From the NCBI RefSeq assembly GCF_002911665.1, contig NZ_MTBP01000002.1:558001-622000 (forward strand): a DNA stretch of 64,000 nucleotides, written 5' to 3'. This document shows, piece by piece, positions 1-7,707 of this stretch (position 1 is its first letter; each line of letters begins with the position of its first letter). The notes under the pieces are model-generated. The model did no database searches. It saw only the letters and a program-made list of their open reading frames with translations, and was not told the origin of the DNA. A program made the translations under genes and the position numbers. Origin of the DNA: Actinomadura rubteroloni. Its GTDB lineage: Bacteria; Actinomycetota; Actinomycetes; Streptosporangiales; Streptosporangiaceae.

Positions 1-141
1 ATGGCCGGGCTGACGCCGCGCACCGCCAAGTTCGTCAAGAAGTTCGCCGACGTGGACGCGGTGCTCGGCGCCGCCGCCACCGAGTACGCGCGCGAGGTCG
101 TGGGCGGGACGTTCCCCGGCCCCGAGCACTCCTACCACTGA
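1..141 (+). CDS. panB: 3-methyl-2-oxobutanoate hydroxymethyltransferase, C-terminal fragment
   Basis: Last 46 codons of a gene that enters from the left edge; the ATG at base 1 is an internal methionine. The peptide [16 protein letters not shown] followed by a closing FPGPEHSYH matches the conserved carboxy end of actinobacterial PanB, the cytoplasmic enzyme that makes ketopantoate from 2-oxoisovalerate and methylene-tetrahydrofolate in pantothenate/CoA synthesis. The catalytic barrel lies outside the window, so identity rests on this tail only. It ends one base before the convergent unknown membrane protein gene. Confidence 0.8.
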   Translation: MAGLTPRTAKFVKKFADVDAVLGAAATEYAREVVGGTFPGPEHSYH

Positions 142-142
142 T

Positions 143-847
143 TCAGGGCGCGGGCGCGGGGAGCTGTCCGGCGGGCAGCTCCCCCTCCCGGGGCTCGGGG
201 ACCTCGGGCGTTCTCTTGATCTCCTCGGCCAGGGTCCGGACGGCGGCGCGCAGCACGTCCGGCCCGGCGATGTTCATCAGCAGCAGGCCGAGGTTCAGCG
301 CCTTCTGCCGGTCGGTCATGTCGCTGCCGGCCAGGGCGTCCACGGCCGTCCGCAGGGCCTGCTGGTCCTCGGCGGACACGTTCTGGAGCAGGCCGAGGCA
401 GTACGTCGGCAGCGCGAGCTGCGCCAGCGCGAACGAGACGCCCCGCATGATCTGCCCGGCGACCTCGGCGCGCGTGCTGGCCTGCATCCGGTCCACGCCC
501 CGGTCGGCGGCGGCCAGCAGCGACGTCAGCAGCGTGCTCGGGCCGACGGCGACGTCCTCGTCCCCGACCCGGACGGTGAACACCGCGCTGCGGAACACCA
601 TCATCGAGCCGAGGCTCGCGACGAGCACCTGCGTGGCGCCGACGACCGACGGCGAGTGGACGCCGAACTTCCAGCCGTAGGTGCGCATGAGCAGCAGCGA
701 CGCGGCCCCGGCGCCGCCGTTGATCAGGACGTAGACCCAGGTGCTCACGACGCGCAGCAGCGCGACGGGACGGTCCCGGTAGCGGCTGACCAGTTCGGCG
801 ACGCCGACCAGGCAGCTCAGCGAGATCGTGACGAGATAGCCGGTCAT
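143..847 (-). CDS. Uncharacterised integral membrane protein with cytosolic tail
   Basis: 234 residues starting at the ATG that overlaps the preceding stop (ATGA). Three or four hydrophobic segments in roughly the first 100 residues (beginning TGYLVTISLSCLVGVAEL, then a WVYVLINGGAGAASLLL segment) flank a conserved-looking SRYRDRP loop. The C-terminal half is soluble, helical and ends in a Pro/Glu-rich tail. The short segment VSRYRDRPVALLR recalls uncharacterised membrane proteins I have seen in actinobacteria and cyanobacteria, but I cannot name the family. Translational coupling to the winged-helix gene upstream implies the two products work together. Confidence 0.7.
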   Translation of the reverse strand: MTGYLVTISLSCLVGVAELVSRYRDRPVALLRVVSTWVYVLINGGAGAASLLLMRTYGWKFGVHSPSVVGATQVLVASLGSMMVFRSAVFTVRVGDEDVAVGPSTLLTSLLAAADRGVDRMQASTRAEVAGQIMRGVSFALAQLALPTYCLGLLQNVSAEDQQALRTAVDALAGSDMTDRQKALNLGLLLMNIAGPDVLRAAVRTLAEEIKRTPEVPEPREGELPAGQLPAPAP

Positions 848-1248
848 CCCGCGGCGCGGCCCCGCACGATCCGGACGACCTCGTCCGCGGTGGCCGGGCC
901 GCCCGCGTGCTCGACCGCCACCATGCCGTCGTCGCGCAGCCGCTCGACCGCGTCGGCGACGTCCAGCAGGCGCAGGCCGGTGCCCCGGCAGATCTCGGCG
1001 AAGGTCTGCGCGCCGTGGCCGGACGCGAGCTGGTCCAGCACCCGGCGGCGCGATTGTGCGGGGTCGGGGTCCTCCGGCCTCGGGCGCGAACCGCCCGACG
1101 CGTCGGACTCGCCGCCCTCGCCGCGCGGACCGCCCGGTTCGCCCGGCTCGGACCGCGAGACACCGGTGGCTCCCGACGCGAGCCCCTCGCCGCGCCGCCG
1201 CGGCGCGAGGAACGCGCTCCACGGATCCGCCGAATGGTTATGCCTCAT
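844..1248 (-). CDS. Small winged-helix-like protein coupled to the membrane protein
   Basis: 134 residues. The first ~65 are disordered and rich in Gly, Ser, Glu and Pro. The last ~65 (RRRVLDQLASGHGAQTFAEI, then VADAVERLRDDGMVAVEH) have the helix-turn-helix-wing pattern of a compact MarR/ArsR-like fold. The stop codon overlaps the start of the membrane protein gene, so the pair form a two-gene operon. A DNA-binding role is possible, but such wHTH folds also act as adaptor domains, and no operator is evident upstream. No strong ribosome-binding site precedes the ATG, so the start is uncertain by some codons. Confidence 0.6.
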   Translation of the reverse strand: MRHNHSADPWSAFLAPRRRGEGLASGATGVSRSEPGEPGGPRGEGGESDASGGSRPRPEDPDPAQSRRRVLDQLASGHGAQTFAEICRGTGLRLLDVADAVERLRDDGMVAVEHAGGPATADEVVRIVRGRAAG

Positions 1249-1534
1249 GGGTCACCTGTCCCCTGTCCCTGTCCGACCGGTCGATCGTAGGCCGCGACGG
1301 CGGCCGGTGGGCGGCGGAACACCGATGGGATCCCCGGATCCGCGACCGGGGCGGCGTCGCCGGACGCGGAGAACGCGTCCCTGTCCACACCACCACTCTG
1401 ACGCGTGGAAGTCCGCTGGCGCTCCCGTTACTTCCCCGTGACGCACGGACGGACTCCCCCTTCCTTCGCATGAACGAAAGGCGACAAACGCGGCAAACAC
1501 CAGTGAACCACGCCTGCGTCCGGTCGGCGCGGGA

Positions 1535-2227
1535 TCAGACGTCCGTCACGCGCAGTCCGGCGTGCGCCTTGTAGCGGCGGTTGATGGAGATGAGGTTGGC
1601 GGTGAACGCCTCCACCTGGTGAGCGTTGTGCAGCTTGCCCCCGTAGATCCCGCGCATCCCCGGAATGCGGCCCGCGAGCGCCTGAACAGTGTCGGTCGCG
1701 TCACGGTCGTCGCCGAGGACCAGGACGTCGAGGTCCATCGCGTCCACCTCGGGATCCAGCAGCAGCACGGCCGAGACGTGGTGGAACGCCGCGACGACCC
1801 GGCTGTCGGGCAGCAGCGCGGCGGCCTGCTGCGCGGCGCTGCCCTCCTCGACCGGCAGCGCGTACATGCCCTTGCCCTTCTCGAAGCCGAGCGGGTTCAC
1901 GCAGTCCACGACGATCTTCCCGGCCAGTTCGGCGCGCACCGACTCCAGCGTCGCGCGGTGCCCGTCCCACGGCACCGCGATGATCACGACGTCGGACTCG
2001 CGGGCCGCGACGGCGTTCTCCGCCCCGCTCACCGGCAGGTCCCCGCCGAGGTCGCCGGCGGCCTCCTGCGCCCGCTCGGGCCGGCGCGACCCGATGAGCA
2101 CCCGGTGCCCGGCGAGCGCGAACCGGCGGGCGAGCCCCTTGCCCTGGTCGCCGGTGCCGCCGAGGATGCCGATCGTCAGGCCGCTCACGTCGGGCAGGTC
2201 GTGGGGGGACTTGCGCTGCTCAGTCAT
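1535..2227 (-). CDS. npdG: NADPH-dependent F420 reductase
   Basis: 230 residues, the normal length for Fno/NpdG. The dinucleotide motif GILGGTGDQGKGLA at residues ~19-32 and the NADP 2'-phosphate site IGSRRPERA are diagnostic, and VVDCVNPLGFEKGKG and AFHHVSA follow in the expected order. The enzyme passes hydride from NADPH to coenzyme F420, supplying F420H2 for deazaflavin-dependent reductases. It stands alone, convergent with nothing upstream. It is the clearest sign of F420 metabolism in the window and fits an actinobacterial origin. Confidence 0.9.
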   Translation of the reverse strand: MTEQRKSPHDLPDVSGLTIGILGGTGDQGKGLARRFALAGHRVLIGSRRPERAQEAAGDLGGDLPVSGAENAVAARESDVVIIAVPWDGHRATLESVRAELAGKIVVDCVNPLGFEKGKGMYALPVEEGSAAQQAAALLPDSRVVAAFHHVSAVLLLDPEVDAMDLDVLVLGDDRDATDTVQALAGRIPGMRGIYGGKLHNAHQVEAFTANLISINRRYKAHAGLRVTDV

Positions 2228-2326
2228 GATCCCGAGTCTGCCAAACCGTCCTTACCGGCGGGACAGGCGGCCCCGCCGCCCGGGGTATCGCGAAACCACC
2301 CTGACGGCGCGTTCCGGTACGGCACG

Positions 2327-2926
2327 ATGGGGTCCGTGGACGGCGACCAGGTCATGATGTTGCGCGAGGTGCTGGCGGCCACCGGCTGGCTCGGCCGCGC
2401 CCGCGAGTTCGGCCGGGCGCTGCGCGGCAGCGCCCGCACGCCGGGCGGGCTGCTGCTGGTCGGCACGCCGGCGGGCGAACCCTGGCACCTGGCCGCCCAC
2501 CTGGACGACGAGAGCCGCCTGAGCGACCTGCCGGGCCTGTCCCCCACGCTCGTGCGCTGGTCGCCGCCGCCGGACGCGCCCGCCCACCTGCGCGTCGGGC
2601 TGGAGCGGCTGGCGGCGGCCCGGCGCGGCGAGACGCTGTTCGTCGTCGCCGCCGGGGAGGCGCCCGTCCCGCTGCTGGAACGGGTGGACGACGCGCGCCG
2701 CACCGGCGCCACGATCCTCGCCCTCGGCGAGGGCGACCGGGAACTCGGCGGGCTCGCGCACGAGGCGCTGACCGTCCCGGCCGACCAGCCGATGCTGACC
2801 TTCGACGGCGCCCAGCACCTCGTCAGCGCCGCCGCCGGGGAGGCCGCGCCGGCGCGGCGGCCCGGCCTGCGCGACCGCCTCGCGCGGCTGCTGGAGACCG
2901 TCAGCGGGCCGACGGTCGGCGACTAG
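2327..2926 (+). CDS. Actinobacterial conserved hypothetical protein
   Basis: 199 residues from ATG 2327; a second in-frame start could be the GTG three codons on. A soluble alpha/beta protein without signal peptide or membrane segment: REVLAATGWLGRAREFGRAL forms an amphipathic N-terminal helix, then LLLVGTPAGEPWHLAAHLDD and ETLFVVAAGEAPVPLLERV give strands of a Rossmann-like fold. I do not recognise a named family. Its stop codon lies in a CTAG shared with the stop of the small convergent gene, so the two genes overlap by four bases. Confidence 0.6.
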   Translation: MGSVDGDQVMMLREVLAATGWLGRAREFGRALRGSARTPGGLLLVGTPAGEPWHLAAHLDDESRLSDLPGLSPTLVRWSPPPDAPAHLRVGLERLAAARRGETLFVVAAGEAPVPLLERVDDARRTGATILALGEGDRELGGLAHEALTVPADQPMLTFDGAQHLVSAAAGEAAPARRPGLRDRLARLLETVSGPTVGD

Positions 2927-3111
2927 TCCTCGTCGGCCGCGTTCCACGACTCGTTGCGGCGGCGCGCCTGCTCCAGCGCGTCCGCGGCGGCCGCCTCGGT
3001 GGCGTAGGGGCCCATCCGGTCCTTGTCCGGGCACCCCGGCCCGTGCTCGACCTTCATGTGCCGCAGGCAGAACCACCAGTCGCCGTCCCCGGCTCCGCTC
3101 GGGTCGTTCAT
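2923..3111 (-). CDS. Small acidic conserved protein beside map
   Basis: 62 residues from the ATG at 3111. An aromatic core (WWFCLRHMKVEHGPGCPDKD) with two cysteines and two histidines that could bind a metal is followed by a helix rich in Ala and Glu, ending in Asp-Glu. It diverges from the methionine aminopeptidase gene across a 76-bp intergenic space. Small proteins of this look are commonly found next to map-like genes in actinobacteria, but I know of no assigned function. Confidence 0.65.
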   Translation of the reverse strand: MNDPSGAGDGDWWFCLRHMKVEHGPGCPDKDRMGPYATEAAAADALEQARRRNESWNAADED

Positions 3112-3187
3112 GGGCCCTCCGATCGCGCCGTTGCTCACGCGGACACAGCCATTCGTGCCCCGTCCATGCTGACTACACTCCAAGACC

Positions 3188-4039
3188 ATGACGACGCACC
3201 TTCTCCGGCCCGGCCGTGTCTCCCCCCTCCGGAAGGTGCCCGCGCACATCCCGCGGCCGGAGTACGTCGGGAAGAAGACTCCCAGAACCGGTGAGCCGGA
3301 CGTCAAGACCCCCGAGACGATCGAGCGGATGCGCGTCGCGGGCCGCATCGCGGCGCAGGCGCTCCAGGAGGTCGGTCGGCACGTCCGGCCCGGCGTCACG
3401 ACCGACGAGCTGGACGTCATCGGCCACGAGTTCCTGCTCGCCCGCGACGCCTACCCGTCCACGCTGGGCTACCGGGGCTACCCCAAGTCGCTGTGCACCT
3501 CGATCAACGAGGTCATCTGCCACGGCATCCCCGACGACACCGTGCTGCGCGACGGCGACATCGTCAACGTCGACATCACGGCGTTCGTGGACGGCGTCCA
3601 CGGCGACACCGACGCCACGTTCCTGTGCGGCGACGTGGACGAGGAGTCCCGGCTGCTGGTGGAGCGCACGCACGAGGCGATGATGCGCGGGATCCGGGCG
3701 GTCCGGCCGGGGCGGGCGCTGAACGTCATCGGGCGCGTCATCGAGTCCTACGCCAAGCGGTTCGGGTACGGGGTCGTCCGCGACTTCACCGGCCACGGCA
3801 TCGGCACCACGTTCCACTCCGGGCTCGTCGTCCCGCACTACGACGACCCGCGCGCCACGAAGCTCATCGAGCCGGGCATGACGTTCACGATCGAGCCGAT
3901 GCTGACGCTCGGCTCGTTCGACTACGACATGTGGGACGACGGCTGGACGGTCGTCACCAAGGACCGCCGCCGCACCGCGCAGTTCGAGCACACCCTGGTC
4001 GTGACCGACGACGGACACGAGATCCTCACGCTGCCCTGA
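3188..4039 (+). CDS. map: Methionine aminopeptidase, type I with N-terminal extension
   Basis: 283 residues; removes the initiator methionine from nascent proteins. The five metal ligands are all present: two Asp in [17 protein letters not shown], His in the GHGIGTTFH segment, Glu in FTIEPM and Glu in FEHT. About 40 extra N-terminal residues are rich in Pro ([14 protein letters not shown]), as in the MetAP-1c group typified by M. tuberculosis MapB, where the extension carries a PxxP motif. The start is the ATG nearest the intergenic region; no strong ribosome-binding site is evident. Confidence 0.93.
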   Translation: MTTHLLRPGRVSPLRKVPAHIPRPEYVGKKTPRTGEPDVKTPETIERMRVAGRIAAQALQEVGRHVRPGVTTDELDVIGHEFLLARDAYPSTLGYRGYPKSLCTSINEVICHGIPDDTVLRDGDIVNVDITAFVDGVHGDTDATFLCGDVDEESRLLVERTHEAMMRGIRAVRPGRALNVIGRVIESYAKRFGYGVVRDFTGHGIGTTFHSGLVVPHYDDPRATKLIEPGMTFTIEPMLTLGSFDYDMWDDGWTVVTKDRRRTAQFEHTLVVTDDGHEILTLP

Positions 4040-4086
4040 CCGGCCACCCGCCCCGGCCACCCGCCCCGTCCGCCCGGGAGAGCATC

Positions 4087-4746
4087 GTGAACGTTCCGGA
4101 GCCCTACGAGCCGCGCGTCCCGTCCGACAGCATGTCCGAGGGACGGGCGGCGCTCAGCGTCACCTGGGCGGCGCTGCCGTTCCTGTCGCTCGGCTTCCTG
4201 ACGCCGTTCACGTTCGGGGCGGCGCTGCTGTGGCGGCGCACCGCGCACCTGCTGGTGTCCACGGCGGTGTACGGGACGGTGTTCGCGCTGATGGTCCTGA
4301 CGGGGACGCTGCTCGGCCCGTTCACGTTCCTGCTGTCGATCGTGGGCTGCGCGCACGCGTTCCTGATCCGCCGCCAGGTGTTCGACCCCGACGGGCTCGC
4401 CGGGGTCGGCAACGACGTGGTCGTGGAGCGCGTGCGGCGGCAGCGGGTCCTGCGCGACAAGGCGCGGGAGCTGGCGGCGTCCGACCCCCGGCTGGCGCGC
4501 GAGCTGCGCATCGGCCGGCCGGACCTGCCCCGGCAGTACAAGGACGGCGGGCTCATCGACGTCAACCACGCCCCGGCCGAGGTGCTGACGCTGCTGCCGG
4601 GCGTGACCGCCGAGCTGGCCGAGCGGATCGCCCGGGTCCGGGCCGAGACGGGCGGGTTCATGTCGGCGGAGGAGATGGCGGCCGTGGTCGCGCTGCCGCC
4701 CGCGATCACCGAGGACGTCGCCGAGTACGGCCTGTTCCTGCGGTGA
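4087..4746 (+). CDS. Membrane protein with C-terminal helix-hairpin-helix domain
   Basis: 219 residues from GTG 4087. Residues ~20-95 form two or three membrane helices (ALPFLSLGFLTPFTFGAALLW, then a segment ending GTLLGPFTFLLSIVGC). A basic linker follows, and residues ~155-219 are a ComEA-like helix-hairpin-helix unit: IDVNHAPAEVLTLLPGVTAE, then ERIARVRAETGGF. HhH pairs of this type bind DNA or act as protein-contact modules, and here the domain would face the cytosol. It lies 47 bp downstream of map on the same strand. Function unknown. Confidence 0.7.
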   Translation: MNVPEPYEPRVPSDSMSEGRAALSVTWAALPFLSLGFLTPFTFGAALLWRRTAHLLVSTAVYGTVFALMVLTGTLLGPFTFLLSIVGCAHAFLIRRQVFDPDGLAGVGNDVVVERVRRQRVLRDKARELAASDPRLARELRIGRPDLPRQYKDGGLIDVNHAPAEVLTLLPGVTAELAERIARVRAETGGFMSAEEMAAVVALPPAITEDVAEYGLFLR

Positions 4747-4768
4747 TCCGCCGGGTAGGACCCGGGCC

Positions 4769-5788
4769 GTGACGAAGAAGGCAGGCGACGACCGGCTCGC
4801 GGAGTACCGGCGCCGCCGGGACGCGGGCCGCACGCCCGAACCCGTCCCGGGCGAGGCGCCGCTCCCCCACGGCGACGACGACACGTTCGTGATCCAGGAG
4901 CACCACGCGCGCAGCCTGCACTGGGACCTGCGGCTGGAGCGCGGCGGGGTGCTCGTGTCGTGGGCGGTGCCGAAGGGCGTGCCGTCCGATCCCGGGGAGA
5001 ACCGGCTGGCCGTCCACACCGAGGACCATCCGCTGGAGTACGCGGCGTTCGAGGGCGAGATCCCGGCGGGCGAGTACGGCGCGGGCAAGTCCCTGCTGTG
5101 GGATCGCGGGACGTACGAGACCGAGAAGTGGACCGACCGCGAGGTGAAGGTCGTCTTCCACGGCACGCGCGTCCAGGGCCGCTACGTGCTGTTCCGGACG
5201 CGCGGCGACAACTGGATGATCCACCGGATGGACCCGCCCACCGACCCCGACGCCGAGCCGCCGCCCGAGGGCCTGCTCCCGATGCTCGCGCAGGAGCGCA
5301 AACGGCTGCCGAAGGACGAGGACGCCTGGGCGTACGAGTTCGCCTGGGGCGGGCGGCGGCTGCTCGCCCGGATCAGCGGCGGACGGACACGCTGCACCGA
5401 CGCGCGGGGCCGTCCGGCCGAGGCCCCGCCGGGGGTCGGGTCGGCGCTCGGCGGGGCGCTCGGCGTCCGGACGGCCCTGCTGGACGGCGAGGTCGCCCGC
5501 GTCGCCGGCGCCGAGCTGTACCTGATCTTCGACCTGCTGCACCTGGACGGCCGCCCGCTCCTGGACGTCCCGTACCGCGAGCGCCGGGCGCGGCTGGACG
5601 ATCTCGCCCTCGACGGCGCCCGGCACCGGACCGCGCCCCGGTTCCCCGGGGCGGACGACCCGGGCGCGGCGGTGCTGGACGCCGCGCGCCGGGAAGGGCT
5701 CGCCGCGATCGTGGCGAAACGGCTGGATTCCCCTTACCGTCCGGGGAAGGCGTCCGCCGACTGGCGGCTGCTGCCCGCCGGTCAGTAG
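4769..5788 (+). CDS. LigD-type 3'-phosphoesterase fused to a degenerate ATP-dependent ligase domain
   Basis: 339 residues from GTG 4769. Residues ~35-155 are a LigD phosphoesterase (3'-end healing) domain with the full active-site set: H45, H51, D53 and R55 in EHHARSLHWDLRLE, then R79, H87 and Y91 in RLAVHTEDHPLEY. Residues ~165-339 match the nucleotidyltransferase core of LigD ligases (ALLDGEVARV, LIFDLLHLDG and GLAAIVAKRLDSPYRPGK). The lysine-nucleotide motif, normally E-x-K-x-D-G-x-R, reads EFAWGGRR, so the lysine that forms ligase-AMP is A192 and the aspartate is G194. There is no OB domain. The phosphoesterase is likely active and the ligase half a structural remnant. The stop overlaps that of the convergent reductase. 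Confidence 0.85.
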   Translation: MTKKAGDDRLAEYRRRRDAGRTPEPVPGEAPLPHGDDDTFVIQEHHARSLHWDLRLERGGVLVSWAVPKGVPSDPGENRLAVHTEDHPLEYAAFEGEIPAGEYGAGKSLLWDRGTYETEKWTDREVKVVFHGTRVQGRYVLFRTRGDNWMIHRMDPPTDPDAEPPPEGLLPMLAQERKRLPKDEDAWAYEFAWGGRRLLARISGGRTRCTDARGRPAEAPPGVGSALGGALGVRTALLDGEVARVAGAELYLIFDLLHLDGRPLLDVPYRERRARLDDLALDGARHRTAPRFPGADDPGAAVLDAARREGLAAIVAKRLDSPYRPGKASADWRLLPAGQ

Positions 5789-6402
5789 GCGAACGTGATG
5801 CGCCCCCGGTGGGACTGGACGGTCTCCAGTTCGTCCACGAGCGCGAGCGCGAAGTCCTCGGCGCTGATGCGGCTGTTCCCGTCGGCGTCCACGATCAGCT
5901 CGTCGCCGCCGCGCCGGTAGTGGCCGGTGCGCTCGCCGGGCTCGATCTCGGCGGCGGGCGAGACGTAGGTCCAGTCCACGTCGGCGGCGTCGGCGCGGAT
6001 GAGGTCGAGGAGTTCGGCATGGGCGAGGGCTTCGGACTTGTAGACGTCCGGGAAGTCGGGGGTGTCCACGAGGCGCAGGCCCGGCGCGACCTCCAGGCTG
6101 CCCGCGCCGCCGACGACGACGAGCCGTCCGGCGCCCGCCGCGCGCACGCCGCCGAGCAGCGCGCGGCCCACGGCGAGCAGGTACGGGGCGGGCGGCGTCC
6201 CGTCGCGGGGCGGGGTGACCGCGACGACGACGGCGTCCTTGTCCTTGGCCAGGTCGGCGACGCGGGACTCGTCGGCGATGTCGAGGACCACGCCGTCGGT
6301 GCCGCGCCGTGTCGCGCCCGTGACCTCGTGGCCCCGGCTCCGCGCCTCGGCGGCGATGCGCGACCCGATCATTCCGGTGGACCCGATCAGCAGGATTTTC
6401 AT
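5782..6402 (-). CDS. NAD(P)H-binding short-chain reductase/epimerase-like protein
   Basis: 206 residues. The N-terminal ILLIGSTGMIGSRIAAEA is an atypical-SDR dinucleotide loop, followed by VTGATRRGTDG and VDWTYVSPAAEIEPGERTG, the signature of the NmrA/YwnB-like NAD(P)-binding group. Such proteins act as stress-linked oxidoreductases or redox sensors; the substrate cannot be read from sequence. It diverges from an HxlR regulator gene across an 89-bp space containing a clear inverted repeat, so it is the probable target of that regulator. Confidence 0.8.
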   Translation of the reverse strand: MKILLIGSTGMIGSRIAAEARSRGHEVTGATRRGTDGVVLDIADESRVADLAKDKDAVVVAVTPPRDGTPPAPYLLAVGRALLGGVRAAGAGRLVVVGGAGSLEVAPGLRLVDTPDFPDVYKSEALAHAELLDLIRADAADVDWTYVSPAAEIEPGERTGHYRRGGDELIVDADGNSRISAEDFALALVDELETVQSHRGRITFAY

Positions 6403-6438
6403 GGCCGTCTCCTTAGAAAGTTGCGCGTGAGCTTGACG

Positions 6439-6453
6439 GTATCCATCGGATAC
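6439..6453. promoter_or_regulatory. Candidate HxlR operator
   Basis: Perfect inverted repeat GTATCC-ATC-GGATAC midway between the divergent reductase and HxlR genes. GTATCC/GGATAC dyads of this spacing are typical in front of HxlR-family genes, where the dimer binds and silences the neighbour until an electrophile or aldehyde is sensed. Confidence 0.75.
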
Positions 6454-6491
6454 TGATTACCTCAACGTGCCGAGAGCACCTTGGAGAAACC

Positions 6492-6890
6492 ATGGACGTC
6501 AACGGACTGATGGGCGACGCCTTCGACCCCGACTGCCCGACCCGGTTGGTCCTGGACCGCATCGGGGACAAGTGGTCGGTCCTCGTCGTCCTCCTGCTGA
6601 ACGACGGGCCGCTGCGCTTCACCGCGCTGCGCGACCGTGTCGGCGGCGTGACCCCGAAGGTCCTCACCCAGACGCTGCGGGTGCTGGAGCGCGACGGGCT
6701 CGTCGCCCGGGAGGTCTTCGCCGAGATCCCGCCGCGCGTCGAGTACGCCCTGACGCCGCTCGGCCGCTCGCTCCAGGCGCCGATCCGGGCCGTCGCCGAC
6801 TGGGCCGAGGCCAACGTCGGCGCGGTGCTCGCCGCCCGCCGCCGGCACGACGACGCGGCCGGGAACCCGGGGGTCGCATCCCCCGTCTGA
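6492..6890 (+). CDS. HxlR-family transcriptional regulator
   Basis: 132 residues. Contains the family's winged-helix signature: CPTRLVLDRIGDKWSVLVVL, then PLRFTALRDRVGGVTPKVL and LERDGLVAREVFAEIPPRVE. A cysteine at position ~17 (DCPT) just ahead of the recognition core is at the place used for thiol sensing in many HxlR proteins. Divergent from the SDR gene with a shared operator, so probably autoregulated and controlling that gene. Confidence 0.92.
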   Translation: MDVNGLMGDAFDPDCPTRLVLDRIGDKWSVLVVLLLNDGPLRFTALRDRVGGVTPKVLTQTLRVLERDGLVAREVFAEIPPRVEYALTPLGRSLQAPIRAVADWAEANVGAVLAARRRHDDAAGNPGVASPV

Positions 6891-6989
6891 TCCGTGCGAT
6901 CCACCATCGGCGCGCCGCCCGTTGCGCAGCCTTTGCGCGGGCTAGAGTCCGGCGTGGCCGGATCGGGGCGAAAGCGGTGATCGACACAG

Positions 6990-7706
6990 ATGATGGGAAA
7001 GACCCACGCGCTCAGCGGCGCGCTCGCGTGGCTGGCCGCCGCGCCGGTGCTGGGGAGCGAGAAGCTGCTGGGAAGCCATGCGGTGGACCTGTCCGCCAAG
7101 CAGCTCCTCGCGGGAGCGGTGGTGTGCGCCGGGGCCGCGCTGCTGCCCGACATCGACCACCACAACGGGCGCATCGCCAACACGTTCGGCCCGATCACCA
7201 AGGTGTTCTGCAAGTACGTCGGCAAGGTGTCCGGCGGGCACCGGCAGGGCACCCACTCGATCCTGTTCGCCGTCCTCATGGGCTTCGCGATGACGTGGCT
7301 CGCCACCCACTTCGTCTACGGCTGGTGGGCGGCGCTGTTCGTCATCGTCGGGTTCGGGCTGCGCGGCATCGGGCTGGACTTCGAGGGCAAGGAGCCGCAG
7401 TCGGCCATCGCCGACTGCGTCCTCGCCGGGCTCGCCGTCTACCTCATGCACGACCTCGACATGGGCTTCGCGGGCTACGCCGTCGCGCTCGGCTGCCTGG
7501 CCCACCTCGCCGGGGACTGCCTGACGCCGCGCGGCTGCCCGCTGCTGTGGCCGATCCCGTGGCGGCTGGACGTCCCGCTCGTCCCGGTGACGGACGGCAA
7601 GGTGGAGCGCTGGGTCGTCGCGCCCGTGCTGACGCTCGGCGTCGCGGTCCTCGCGATGCGGTCGGTGCTCGGCGACATCGGGGCGCGCTGGCTGACCCGG
7701 GGCTGA
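6990..7706 (+). CDS. YdjM/LexA-regulated-type membrane-bound metal-dependent hydrolase family protein
   Basis: 238 residues, with about six predicted membrane helices. The family's metal-binding signatures are visible: GKTHALSGAL near the N-terminus, LLPDIDHHNGRIA at ~52 and GHRQGTHSIL at ~88, then HLAGDCLTPRGCPLLWP. These match the YdjM/YbcI (COG1988) group of integral membrane proteins predicted to be zinc-dependent hydrolases, whose substrate is unknown. The ATG at 6990 is followed by a second ATG. It ends one base before the convergent baeRF gene. Confidence 0.85.
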   Translation: MMGKTHALSGALAWLAAAPVLGSEKLLGSHAVDLSAKQLLAGAVVCAGAALLPDIDHHNGRIANTFGPITKVFCKYVGKVSGGHRQGTHSILFAVLMGFAMTWLATHFVYGWWAALFVIVGFGLRGIGLDFEGKEPQSAIADCVLAGLAVYLMHDLDMGFAGYAVALGCLAHLAGDCLTPRGCPLLWPIPWRLDVPLVPVTDGKVERWVVAPVLTLGVAVLAMRSVLGDIGARWLTRG

Positions 7707-7707
7707 C

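Noticed and set aside
1238-1471. A 77-codon minus-strand ORF upstream of the wHTH gene
   Set aside because: Arg/Ser/Pro-rich with no motif, overlaps the wHTH start in another frame; more likely leader DNA. Bases 1249-1534 otherwise show nothing I can support.
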